A DNA stretch of 64,000 nucleotides from Acrocarpospora catenulata (GTDB lineage Bacteria > Actinomycetota > Actinomycetes > Streptosporangiales > Streptosporangiaceae), in assembly GCF_018476525.1 (NCBI RefSeq), contig NZ_JAHCST010000019.1, positions 82,173 to 146,172 on the forward strand, read 5' to 3'. The position numbers and the translations under genes were made by a program. The notes under the pieces are model-generated. The model searched no databases. It was not told the origin of the DNA and worked only from the letters and a program-made list of their open reading frames with translations. Positions 30,612-39,447 of this stretch are shown here, in pieces (position 1 is the stretch's first letter; every line of letters begins with the position of its first letter).

Positions 30612-32870
30612 TCACCTCGTCCAGGATGCGGCGTGGACGGTGTCCAGGCTGTACGCCCAGTAGTAGCCGGGAGCGAGGATCTTCTCCGGCACGAAGATGA
30701 CGGTGTAGGGCGCGGTCAGCGACTCTGTCGCGGCTGTGGCCGTGCCCGCCGAACCGGTGATCTTGCTGAACTTGTTGCCGGCCGCGCCTTCCCAGTGCCC
30801 GAGCACTCGCGCTCCGGCGACGGGAACGCCGGTCACAGCATTGACGACCTTGACCGTCGCGGAAGTGGAGGAGCTGCCGTCGGCGAAGGTGATCGAGGTG
30901 ATCCGCAACGGCGTCAGACCGGCGCCTGCGGGCGTGGTCGCCGATACCTGCGGGGAGGCCAGGCTACGGTTGCCGGAGCCGTCGACGGCAACGACCTTCC
31001 AGTGGTAGCTGGTCGCGGGCCGCAAGCCCCAGTCCTGGGCCCAGTTGAACGGCGTGGAGCTCACCATGGTGGAGGGACTCGGAGTGAAGCCGGAGGTCGC
31101 CGAGCGGTGGACCTCGTAATGGTCCACAGTCGTGTCGTCAGGGCTTCTGGTCCAGTGCAGGTCCACGCGCTGCCAATCGAAGACCGCGGCGGAGGGATCG
31201 CCGGGCGCACCCGGGGCGGAGTCGTCGGAGACCGCGGGTTGCCAGTGCGTACCGCCCGGTGCCCAGACGGTGGGCAGCTTCCGGTAGGCGTCGTAGTGGT
31301 GTACCGCGACGCCGAGGAAGGCGGGCGATCCTGCGAACGCGGCGTACACCTGGCCGAGTTCGGATTCCATCGCGGTGCGGCCTTCCTCCTGGAAGGAGAT
31401 CTTCTCCGGGTCCCCGGTCGCCGAGATCTGGTCGGTCTCAATTCCGATCATGACCTTCTTGCCGGTGGAAGCCGCGTAACCGATCTCGTCTTCGGCATGC
31501 GCGATGATCCCTGACGGGCCGGTGGCGACGTCGCGGTAGTCCATCAGCGATATGTAGTCGGTGGTGTCGATGACATGCCGTGCGCAGTTCTGGGTCTTGC
31601 CATGCCAGGTGATGTTGGAGCATTCACTGTTGGAGTCCAGCCAGCGGGGGATCGCAGGACCGATGTTGAGGTTCTGCCCGGATATCTCCTTGCGGCCCAT
31701 CATCGACGCCAGCATGTCGAGGTACTGCGTCTGCACTGTGGGCTTGGTCGGCCATTCGGGCAGCCCGTGCGGCTCGATGTCCACGTTGACTCCGTCGAAC
31801 CGCTCGTCCGGCGCTGATGCCAGGTTGTAGTTCAGAACGGTCTCAACCAGTTGTACGGCCTTGCCGTGGTAGCGGCTGTAGGCCCACATCGGCGCCATGT
31901 ACAGGCTCGACCCCAGGAGGGCGTGTACGCGATAGCCGCGGCTGTGCGCCCACAGGATCAGTGATCGGTAGCGGGCCGGGTTGTCGGCCAGCGCGAAGGC
32001 GCCGTCGTACCGGTCGGCGTAAAGATAGATCGTGGATCGGCGCTGCGGAGACAGGGTGGTGTCGTCCATGAACTGCCCGAGAACCGTGCGGGCACCGGGG
32101 TTTTCCAGCAGCTGGTAGGCCGCGGGCTCCCAGATCCACAGGGCGCGGTCGGACTGGAGGACCGCTGGAGGTTCGCTGGTGCCCGCGCCGGTCTTCACGT
32201 AAGTCGTCGGGGTCGTGGTGATGTTTCCGTCGGTATCGGTCGCCCGGGCCTCGATCGCGTGGGTCTTGTCCTGGCTCGGCACCGGCCAGGGGTACACGTA
32301 GGCACCCGGTCCCGATGGTGTGGCGGTCTGCCAGGCGCCCCAGTCCACGCGCACCTGCACCGAGGCAAGACCTTGAGGATCAGTGGCGGCAACGGTCACC
32401 GGAACGGTGCCCGAAGCAGTGGTGCCCTCCCCAGGCGAGGTTACCGCCACGGTGGGCGGCTGGTTGGTGGGGATGTCGACGTTGACGGTCACCGGGGCGC
32501 CCCACCGGTAGTAGCGGTCGTCTACGGAAAAGCACCGCACCGTCACCTCGACCTGCCCCGATAGCCGGGGTGAGGACGGGTCGAGGGTGTAGGTCCAAGT
32601 GCCGGCGTCGTCGCCGTCCGGGTCGGCCATGCGTGTGTCGAAGATCGTGCCGGCGTTGAACGCCACCTGCACCTTGTATGCCTTGCTGTAGGCGCCGGTG
32701 ATGGTGATCGGTCCTGTGACCGTGGCGCCGGGAGCCGGGCCGGTCACCGAGCAGCTCCCGCCGGCCGGAGGGACCGCCGCGGCCGGGGAGTGTCCCAAGA
32801 CGAGAGCGGCCAGGACGAGAAGAAGGGTGATCAGGGGGTGTGATCGCCTGCTGTGGCGGCGAATGAGCAT
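30612..32870 (-). CDS. Secreted GH18-like TIM-barrel protein with Ig-like and FN3 domains
   Basis: This 752-residue exported protein starts with a signal peptide (MLIRRHSRRSHPLITLLLVL, cleaved near AAA at 30-32). Two Ig-like domains follow (~38-132 and ~138-228). The central region (~238-545) looks like a TIM barrel: DGVNVDIE (359-366) resembles the GH18 catalytic motif DGxDxDxE with Asn in place of one Asp, and YISLMDYRDV resembles the GH18 MxYD strand. A fibronectin type III domain (~560-650) and a C-terminal beta domain end the chain. The ATG at 32870 has GGAGAGG upstream; an earlier in-frame start would bury the signal. It could be an endo-acting enzyme releasing oligosaccharides for the importer, but the family assignment is tentative. 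Confidence 0.7.
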   Translation of the reverse strand: MLIRRHSRRSHPLITLLLVLAALVLGHSPAAAVPPAGGSCSVTGPAPGATVTGPITITGAYSKAYKVQVAFNAGTIFDTRMADPDGDDAGTWTYTLDPSSPRLSGQVEVTVRCFSVDDRYYRWGAPVTVNVDIPTNQPPTVAVTSPGEGTTASGTVPVTVAATDPQGLASVQVRVDWGAWQTATPSGPGAYVYPWPVPSQDKTHAIEARATDTDGNITTTPTTYVKTGAGTSEPPAVLQSDRALWIWEPAAYQLLENPGARTVLGQFMDDTTLSPQRRSTIYLYADRYDGAFALADNPARYRSLILWAHSRGYRVHALLGSSLYMAPMWAYSRYHGKAVQLVETVLNYNLASAPDERFDGVNVDIEPHGLPEWPTKPTVQTQYLDMLASMMGRKEISGQNLNIGPAIPRWLDSNSECSNITWHGKTQNCARHVIDTTDYISLMDYRDVATGPSGIIAHAEDEIGYAASTGKKVMIGIETDQISATGDPEKISFQEEGRTAMESELGQVYAAFAGSPAFLGVAVHHYDAYRKLPTVWAPGGTHWQPAVSDDSAPGAPGDPSAAVFDWQRVDLHWTRSPDDTTVDHYEVHRSATSGFTPSPSTMVSSTPFNWAQDWGLRPATSYHWKVVAVDGSGNRSLASPQVSATTPAGAGLTPLRITSITFADGSSSTSATVKVVNAVTGVPVAGARVLGHWEGAAGNKFSKITGSAGTATAATESLTAPYTVIFVPEKILAPGYYWAYSLDTVHAASWTR

Positions 32871-33076
32871 GGCCTCTCCAAGGCGAAGGTGGACGATGAA
32901 ACTCCCCGATGGCTCCCCCGAGCGGCCGTCCGGTCGGGTGTGTCGGCCCCCTCCTGGCGGCACGCCCGATCGGACGAATCCGTGAGACCGCGGTCGGTCA
33001 GGGCTGGGTGGCGTTGGAGGCGTGGGTGTTCTTCACGCCGCGGGCCGGAGTGATCCGGAGCTTTAGACCGGTGTTC

Positions 33077-35089
33077 TCATCCGGTTTCGTTCATGCGGTA
33101 GTCGTAGCGGCACGGCAGGGGGTGCTCACGACGGATGCGGACGCGAGCGGCGGGGTCAAGGACACCCCTGCCAGCTGCGGCACGTTTCTCGTGGTAGGTC
33201 CACCACAAGGTGTCGAAAATTTCCTCGCCCTCGCGCAGGTCGTCGACAACGATGCCGGTGTCGAGCAGGATCTTGGCTCGGCGGAGGTCTCCGAGGTCAA
33301 GGGCGGCGCGGCATTCCAGAAGCCGGATCCTTCCGTGTCGGCGGTCGTCGAGGTCGAGGCGGTCGATCAGGGCGAGGGCGTCGGCGGGCCGGTCGGCGGC
33401 CAGCAGCGCCACGAGGGCTTCCACCGTGAGGGGCCGCAGCCTGGGTGCTAGCCGGTGAGCGCGGTGCATGCGGTCGGCCGCAGTGGCGTGGTCGTCGGCC
33501 AGCTGGTCGAGCACGGCGAGGTTGCGCAGCGCCCAGGCGTTGGGTACCGCCTGAACGGAACGTTCCCAAGCCTCGCGTGCACCGGGCAGGTCCTCGGCGT
33601 GGTACCGGTTGACTCCCAGGTGCAGCCAGGTGAACCAGGTGCCGCCCTCGGTGGCGATGTGCCTTTCGAGTAGGTCGCGCCAGCTCGCCCCTACCGTGTA
33701 GGAGGACGGCGGCAGGCTCGGCGCGGGAGTGGCCATGGCACCGGTGGTGAGCAGGCTCAGCCAGGAGTTCTGGTCTCGGCCGATGGTCGAATCGTCGAAA
33801 GGCGTGCCCGACAGGTCGAGCGAGGTGTCACCATCGCGTTCGCGCATCCGGCGGGCCAGCGCGCCCCAGCCGCTGCCGCGGTGCAGGTGCCTGGCAGGAG
33901 GAGTGACTGCCCACTCCTGTGCCCCCGCGAGCTCGGCGTCCAATGCGGCGCGCGGAACCATGTCCGCCAAGGTGTCCGCGACGGAGCGGATGGCCGCGGC
34001 CCAGTCGCGGCCGTGCACGGCCGCTTTCTCCGCGGTGCATGCCCCATAGGCTTCGATCCACGACCACACCGCGCCGGGCGGCATGCGGAGGTGCTCCAGC
34101 TGGGTGCGGGCCAGCCCAGCCTGGATCTCCAGGTAGGGATGGGCGTGGCCGGAGAGCCAGTCCTGCCAGTTGGTGCCGCCGGTGCTGGTGCCCCAGCGGA
34201 AGAGCTTGCGGCCTCGCTGGCCGTCGGTCGAGGTCTGGACGATGCCGAACCCGTCGTCATCGAGGGCGGCGATGAACCTCCTGCTGCCGTCGGGGATGTC
34301 GTAGAAGAGGTCGGCGGCCGTGTCCACCCGGCCGGGATAGGTATCGTCGACGCCGCCGCGTTCGGGTACTCCGACATATCGGAGGGTGCCGTCATATCCG
34401 AAGTGATAGGCGTGGTCGGCCGGCACGATGACGCGAGTGCCGGGCGTCTGCGGCACGGCGATGTTCGACCACCAGTACAGCGGCGTATCGGTGGTGTTCG
34501 GATTCACCACGCGGACGTGGACCAGCAAGGCGCTTGCGTCCGCGGGCAGCCACGCGTCGATCTGAAAGACCAGCTCCCGCAGTCGCTCGAATTCCCACAT
34601 CCGCAACATCGGCGTGCCGTCGGGGCGTTCCACGACAGCGGCGTGCAGCGGGGCACAGGTCAGCGGCGAGTGGCCGATCGTGCCGATGTTCCACTCGATC
34701 CCACCGGCGAACCAGGCGTTGCGGAGTCCCAAGTTGGCGGGCTGCAGGATCGGATTGCAGTGCAAGAGCTCACGGCCAGACGGCTTGTGCACGAGTGACC
34801 ACAGCCGCCCCCCGAAGTCGAGCAAGAACTCCGCCCGAAGGACTTCGTTCTCCACGACCGCGGTCTTCACCGGCTGTGGCGCCCGGTCTCGGCCGTAGCC
34901 GTCCTGCAGCGTGTACGGCAGCAGTGACCCGGCGTGGCCGTACACGAGATTTTCGGCCATCTCCGCGTCGGCAATCGCGGCGTCGAGCCCGGCATGGAAG
35001 TCACGCAGCGGCAGCAACGGCGGCAGCGGGTTCTCCCGCCCGACCGGCGCGGCCTCGACAATACGGCTCGACACGAACACCGAGGTCAT
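33077..35089 (-). CDS. DUF5107 domain protein with C-terminal TPR-like repeats
   Basis: This 670-residue cytosolic protein has an N-terminal DUF5107 region (~45-330), a beta-sandwich resembling aldose-epimerase/GH accessory folds (LDFGGRLWSLVHKPSGRELL, GGIEWNIGTIGHSP, LYWWSNIAVPQT), and a helical TPR-like C-terminus (~480-640, with WFTWLHLGVNRYHAEDLPGA). The biochemical role is unknown; such proteins sit in carbohydrate-use loci. The ATG at 35089 is chosen for its AAGGA site. Its upstream region carries the same promoter motif as the sugar-binding-protein gene, so it is probably part of the same regulon. Confidence 0.78.
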   Translation of the reverse strand: MTSVFVSSRIVEAAPVGRENPLPPLLPLRDFHAGLDAAIADAEMAENLVYGHAGSLLPYTLQDGYGRDRAPQPVKTAVVENEVLRAEFLLDFGGRLWSLVHKPSGRELLHCNPILQPANLGLRNAWFAGGIEWNIGTIGHSPLTCAPLHAAVVERPDGTPMLRMWEFERLRELVFQIDAWLPADASALLVHVRVVNPNTTDTPLYWWSNIAVPQTPGTRVIVPADHAYHFGYDGTLRYVGVPERGGVDDTYPGRVDTAADLFYDIPDGSRRFIAALDDDGFGIVQTSTDGQRGRKLFRWGTSTGGTNWQDWLSGHAHPYLEIQAGLARTQLEHLRMPPGAVWSWIEAYGACTAEKAAVHGRDWAAAIRSVADTLADMVPRAALDAELAGAQEWAVTPPARHLHRGSGWGALARRMRERDGDTSLDLSGTPFDDSTIGRDQNSWLSLLTTGAMATPAPSLPPSSYTVGASWRDLLERHIATEGGTWFTWLHLGVNRYHAEDLPGAREAWERSVQAVPNAWALRNLAVLDQLADDHATAADRMHRAHRLAPRLRPLTVEALVALLAADRPADALALIDRLDLDDRRHGRIRLLECRAALDLGDLRRAKILLDTGIVVDDLREGEEIFDTLWWTYHEKRAAAGRGVLDPAARVRIRREHPLPCRYDYRMNETG

Positions 35090-35197
35090 CCGGATCCTTA
35101 CCACCCCTCCGTGATCTGGCAGGAGGGCACGAGGCCCCTGCCTCGCTAGCCACCCGGCCGGCTGGCTGCTAATGACTGCATAGCCTGTGGGGCAATC

Positions 35198-35230
35198 TTG
35201 CAAAAGTCAACACTCTTTAGCAGAAGTTGC
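35198..35230. promoter_or_regulatory. Copy of the shared regulatory motif upstream of the DUF5107 gene
   Basis: TTGCAA-N2-GTCAACAC-N9-GAA-GTTGC lies 109-141 bases upstream of the DUF5107 start. The order and the 9-base spacing match the block at 30344-30378. On the minus strand GTGTTGAC supplies a TTGAC -35 box. Confidence 0.6.
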
Positions 35231-35250
35231 GGATTTGGGCGCCAGCCGGT

Positions 35251-35525
35251 TCAGGCGCGTACGACCTTGACGCCCGCTTCCACGAAAGGGCGGGTCTGTT
35301 CCTCGGTGACGGTGCTGTCGGTGGCCAGGGTGTCGACCCGGCCGACCGGGCAAATCCGGGCAAATCCGGGCAAAGGCACGTTAGCCCAGCTTGGAACCGC
35401 TCATCGAAGTCGCGCCGGATCGTGGCCGTGCTGACCCCTGGCGTGGCGGCGGTCTCATCGATGTGGAGCTGCCCGGTCTCCGCAACCATCTCCAGGAGCC
35501 TGGTCCCACGTTCATACCGCTTCAT
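35251..35525 (-). pseudogene. DeoR regulator with most of the sensor domain deleted
   Basis: The first ~45 codons (MKRYERGTRLLEMVAETGQL and on through VSTATIRRDFDE) are a DeoR DNA-binding domain closely like the intact regulator at 24603-25385. The middle ~190 codons are missing. The end, ICPVGRVDTLATD through FVEAGVKVVRA and a stop, is the C-terminus of the same family but in another frame. Near the junction a 10-base unit (GGCAAATCCG, about 35348-35374) is repeated 2.5 times. This is a deletion relic of a second regulator. Confidence 0.85.
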
Positions 35526-35544
35526 GCCCGCCTCTTCACTTGCA

Positions 35545-35643
35545 CATGACCGTCCAGTGGAACTACCTGTTCGCGGCCTCGGTGGTCGCCATCCTCCCGG
35601 TGATCGTCCTGTTCTCGTTCATCGAACGGCACGTCGTCTCCGC
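35545..35643 (+). pseudogene. C-terminal relic of a carbohydrate ABC permease
   Basis: The frame reads QWNYLFAASVVAILPVIVLF followed by SFIERHVVSA, which is the last membrane helix and tail of a MalG-type permease. The preceding helices and the EAA motif are absent and the end runs into unrelated sequence. With the broken DeoR gene beside it, this suggests a lost second transporter operon. Confidence 0.65.
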
Positions 35644-35795
35644 TGACCGCGGGTTCCGCCAAGCAGCAGAGCGCACATCACGCGACTGCCTGTTAAATTC
35701 TGTATGAAACCTTGTAATTAAGAGCATCTTCTCTCAAACTTGGCGCAACCCGGACGAGCCGGTCCGGACGCAAGGCTCCAGTGAGAAGGACTCGT

Positions 35796-37385
35796 ATGAA
35801 CCAGAAGAGAAAGCCTCGGCGCGTGTCGCTGCGGCGGATCGCGGCCACCGTGGTCCTCGGCCTCTGCTCGTCGTTCACGGTCGCCATGTCCGCCACGACC
35901 CCTGCCTCCGCGGAAACCGTCCTTTTCTTCGACGACTTCAACGGCACCTCGATCGACACCACGAAGTGGGTTCCGGGCCTGCACCAGTGGGGCGGCGCCA
36001 ACAACGGCGTCGTGCCGGAGAACCTGTCGGTACGGACGGTCGATGACAACGGCACGAACATTTCGGTGCTGCGCGCTCAGGCGAATGGCAACCAGTACAC
36101 CGGCTCGATCCGCGGTGTGAAGAGCACCGACGCCTCCTACCCGATCGGCGACCCTGCCCGCTACACCCGACAGAGCACCGGCCAGCTGACCGGGGGCCTG
36201 GTGTGGACCAAGAACCGCTTCGGCGCCGGCCGCTACGAAGTGCGGATGAAGAACCTGCCGCAGCCGGGCGGCTGCTCCTGTATCTGGAACTACTACGAGC
36301 CCGGCGGCAGTGACTACACCGAGATCGACATCGAGATGCCGGCCAACGGCACCGCGAGCCGCTCGGACTGGTCCCGCTGGGCGGGCCTGAACAGCTACAC
36401 CGGCCCTGATGACGCCCACGCCACCTACCAGAACGTAGACCTCGGCTTCAACAACAACGACGGCAACTTCCACACCTACCGGTGGGACTGGTACGACGGC
36501 ACCAACGGCGCCAAGCGCATCGAGTACTACGTCGACGGCGTCCTGCGGGCCACCCAAACCGCCACCATCCCGGTCTCCGCCGCCCAGCTGTGGGTCGGAA
36601 ACTGGCCGGCCTCCTGGTCGGGCAACTTCAACTACGCGACCCAGTACCAGTACATCGACTGGGTGAAGATCAGCACCCTGGGAGGCGGCGGCTCCGACAC
36701 CCAGGCGCCCACCGCGCCGACGGGCCTGACCTCAACGGGTAGGACCTCGACCAGCATCGACCTCGCCTGGAACGCCTCCACCGACAACGTGGGCGTCACC
36801 GGCTACGACGTCTACCAGGGCTCCACCAAGCTGACCTCCGTCACCGGCACCACCGCGACCGTCAGCGGCCTCACCCCCAACACCGCCTACACCCTCACCG
36901 TCAGGGCACACGACGCCGCGAACAACACCTCCGCCGCCAGCAACGCCGTCACAGTCACCACCGACGCCTCCGGCGGCGGCACCAACAAGGTCGTCAACGG
37001 CGACTTCGAGGGCGCGACCCTGTCTCCGTGGAACTGCGTCGGTACCACCGCCAAGATCGCTGGCCAGGGCGTCGGCGGCAGCGCCGCGGTCCGGCTCACT
37101 CCGACGCAGTCGACGACGGCGCGCTGCCAGCAGACCGTCTCCGGCCTCACACCGGGCCAGACCTACACCCTGAAGGGCCAGCTTCACGGCGACGGCTCGA
37201 ACTACATCTACCTCGGCCAGACCGTGAACGGTGTCACCACCGAGCGGGGCGGCAACCTCGCGTCCTACACCGCGGTCACCGTGCCTTCGTTCACGGCGCC
37301 GGCCAGCGGCACCGTCACGATCTACGTTTCGGCGTGGAGGCAGCAGACCGGGGCCACGTTCGCCGACAACGTGACTCTGTCCTGA
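35796..37385 (+). CDS. Secreted GH16 glycoside hydrolase with FN3 and carbohydrate-binding domain
   Basis: The 529-residue exported enzyme has a twin-basic signal peptide (cleaved near ASAE, ~39), a GH16 beta-jelly roll (~42-290) with catalytic motif EIDIE (E176, D178, E180), a fibronectin type III domain (~298-385) and a C-terminal CBM-like beta-sandwich (~395-529, starting VVNGDFEGATLSPW). GH16 enzymes cut beta-1,3/1,4-glucans, agars or carrageenans; the exact substrate is not evident. The ATG at 35796 is supported by AGAAGGA. A strong hairpin follows the gene. It lies in the sugar locus but is on the opposite strand to the importer genes. Confidence 0.9.
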   Translation: MNQKRKPRRVSLRRIAATVVLGLCSSFTVAMSATTPASAETVLFFDDFNGTSIDTTKWVPGLHQWGGANNGVVPENLSVRTVDDNGTNISVLRAQANGNQYTGSIRGVKSTDASYPIGDPARYTRQSTGQLTGGLVWTKNRFGAGRYEVRMKNLPQPGGCSCIWNYYEPGGSDYTEIDIEMPANGTASRSDWSRWAGLNSYTGPDDAHATYQNVDLGFNNNDGNFHTYRWDWYDGTNGAKRIEYYVDGVLRATQTATIPVSAAQLWVGNWPASWSGNFNYATQYQYIDWVKISTLGGGGSDTQAPTAPTGLTSTGRTSTSIDLAWNASTDNVGVTGYDVYQGSTKLTSVTGTTATVSGLTPNTAYTLTVRAHDAANNTSAASNAVTVTTDASGGGTNKVVNGDFEGATLSPWNCVGTTAKIAGQGVGGSAAVRLTPTQSTTARCQQTVSGLTPGQTYTLKGQLHGDGSNYIYLGQTVNGVTTERGGNLASYTAVTVPSFTAPASGTVTIYVSAWRQQTGATFADNVTLS

Positions 37386-37404
37386 CGCTTCGGCTCCCAG
37401 AACT

Positions 37405-37442
37405 CGGCTGCCGGGAACGGCCCTCCCCGTCCCCGGCAGCCG
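37405..37442. terminator. Terminator after the GH16 gene
   Basis: CGGCTGCCGGG (37405-37415) and CCCGGCAGCCG (37432-37442) form an 11-bp perfect stem with a 16-base loop, 20 bases after the stop codon. Confidence 0.75.
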
Positions 37443-37507
37443 GACCCTGTGGAGCATGAGGCGGTTCTGCCAGGAAAGACATCGAGTTTCTCAAGACAAG
37501 GGATGGC

Positions 37508-38437
37508 ATGAGCGCACCGGTCGTCGCGATGGACGTCGGCGGCACCTTCATCAAGGGAGCGGTCGTCACGGGGATGATCACGGCCGGGCGGCCGCCTGCC
37601 GTCCGCCGGTGGGCGACCGGCGCGGACGGAGGGGTCACCGGCGAGGAACTACTGGGCCGGATCGCGGCCGTCGCCCGTGAGCTCATCGGCCGGTGCCGAG
37701 AAGAGGAGGGGGCGGCACCGGCCGCGGTGGGCGTCGCGATCCCCGGACTGGTGGAAGAAGAACGCGGCCGCTCCGTGCGTTCGGTGAACCTCGGCTGGCG
37801 CGACCTCGAGGTGAGGCAGCGCCTGGAGAAGGATCTTGGCATACCGGTACGGGTCTGCCACGACGTCCGGGCCGGCGGCGTTGCCGAGGCCCGTGCGGGC
37901 GCGGCCACCGGCCGCGGCACGGCCGCTTTCGTCCCCGTCGGGACGGGGATCGCCGCCGCGCTCCTTACCGGAGGTCGGCCGATGCCCGGCGCACATTTTG
38001 CAGCGGGTGAGATCGGCCACCTCCCGGTGCGTGCCGGCACGATCCCCTGCCCATGCGGAAGGAAGGGATGCATCGAGGCCGTCGCCTCCGCGTCGGCGAT
38101 CGCCCGCCGCTACCGGGAGATGACCGGGACCGACGCGACCGCCGCCCAGGTCGCGGATCTTGCCGCGGGCGGCTCCGATCCCGCCCGGCGGATCTGGGAT
38201 GACGCCGTCCAGGCTCTGGCGGACGGGCTGTCGTTCCTGACCCACACCTTCGACCCCGAGGTCGTCGTCATCGGAGGCGGCCTCGCGAAGGCCGGCCCGC
38301 GGCTGCTGGCGCCGCTGCGTGAGGCGATGCGGGCCCGCGCGCTCGACGAGCACCACTTGCCGCAGGTGGTCCCAGCCGCGTTCTCCGACCACGCCGGCTG
38401 CGCAGGAGCGGCGCTCCTCGCCAGGGAGACCATCTGA
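37508..38437 (+). CDS. ROK-family sugar kinase
   Basis: This 309-residue ROK protein has the ATP phosphate-binding DVGGTFIKG (residues ~9-17), the catalytic segment with an EIGH motif (AAGEIGHLPV) and the zinc site CPCGRKGCIEAVAS. No DNA-binding domain is present, so it is an enzyme and not a repressor. In this locus it probably phosphorylates GlcNAc or GalNAc released by the GH20 enzyme; glucose is the alternative. The ATG has only a weak GGGATGG site. Confidence 0.9.
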   Translation: MSAPVVAMDVGGTFIKGAVVTGMITAGRPPAVRRWATGADGGVTGEELLGRIAAVARELIGRCREEEGAAPAAVGVAIPGLVEEERGRSVRSVNLGWRDLEVRQRLEKDLGIPVRVCHDVRAGGVAEARAGAATGRGTAAFVPVGTGIAAALLTGGRPMPGAHFAAGEIGHLPVRAGTIPCPCGRKGCIEAVASASAIARRYREMTGTDATAAQVADLAAGGSDPARRIWDDAVQALADGLSFLTHTFDPEVVVIGGGLAKAGPRLLAPLREAMRARALDEHHLPQVVPAAFSDHAGCAGAALLARETI

Positions 38438-39159
38438 ATCATGCGTGGCGTGAGCAACTTTCATGCGCTACGCGACATGAGTGTGCACGACGAGCCGTCG
38501 TGCCGGTGAAGACGGGTTCTCTGTCAAGTGTTGCGTGTTGAGTTCCGAAGCAACCGAGAGACCCAGGAGACGGTCTTGCTTCTGTCCGCGGCTATCCGCG
38601 CGGCCCCGCGGATCTCTGCCGGCAGATCCGGGTTGTCGGCCAGGGGCCGCGGTCGCGGTGTGCAGCACCGCGCCGAGGGTGATCATCGCTGCGGCGATCG
38701 GCTCGATGTCCTCGGGTGTGGAAGCGAGCAACTCGTTCTCGACGAGGTCGGCCAACTCGATCAAGTCGGCATCGCTGGCCCGGCCGAGTAACGGCGCATT
38801 ATGTGCGGGCCGAGCACCTTGCGGAGCATCGCCTGGGTCCGCGCGCAGTACTCCACGCATACGGCGAAGTTGTCGCGGCGGGGCAGCGCGTACCGGTCCA
38901 GCAGATCGCTGACCACCCCGCCGACCGCGAACCCTCGTCCGGCGTGGACGAGCAGGACAGGAGCTGGCGGCGGCGGGTCACCACCGTGCTGGCCGGCGGA
39001 TGAGGTGGCGGGCGGCGACGTCGGTGGCCAGGCTATGGAGCCGGGCGGCCAGCCCGCCGTGTTCCCGCCGTCTGCCGGGGGGCGTCTGGGCCATGGTTTG
39101 ACGGTACGCCGGGCCGGGACATCCACGACTGCAGAGTCGGTACGTCCTGGTCTGGGCTG
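38438..39159 (-). other. Decayed region with broken frames
   Basis: No intact gene is seen in about 700 bases. On the minus strand one frame reads AVCVEYCARTQAMLRKVLGP and continues, after a shift near 38790, as DADLIELADLVENELLASTP, which looks like the remains of one coding sequence. The 5' piece around 39090 (MAQTPPGRRREHGGLAARLH) is in yet another frame. I do not recognise the family. Confidence 0.4.
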
Positions 39160-39369
39160 TCAGGTTGCTTGGTCGGCGAGGTGGTCTTGGAAGTTGGCGT
39201 GGCGGAATTGGTAGATGGGGCCGACAGCGCGGAGTAGGCCGAGCCGGTGAGTGTCATCGAGAAATACCATCAGGTTGCGGGGCAGGAGCCCCGGCCGAGC
39301 CGGACCCGTTCCTGCCAGACCGAGCCAAGTAGGTCGCCTCGTGGTGAGGACTCGGGGATGGGGAGTCAC
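39160..39369 (-). pseudogene. C-terminal relic of a NACHT/STAND-type NTPase
   Basis: The end of this frame, LPRNLMVFLDDTHRLGLLRA followed by VGPIYQFRHANFQDHLA, matches the conserved tail of actinomycete NACHT-domain proteins. The NTPase core is missing upstream, where unrelated sequence and the CoA-transferase gene occur. It is a remnant. Confidence 0.6.
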
Positions 39370-39447
39370 CGCAGATCCGTCGGGTGAATCGATTGTGGTT
39401 CGTCAGGAGACCGGTGCCGTGATCGCGATCGTGTCCGAGGTCAGTGA

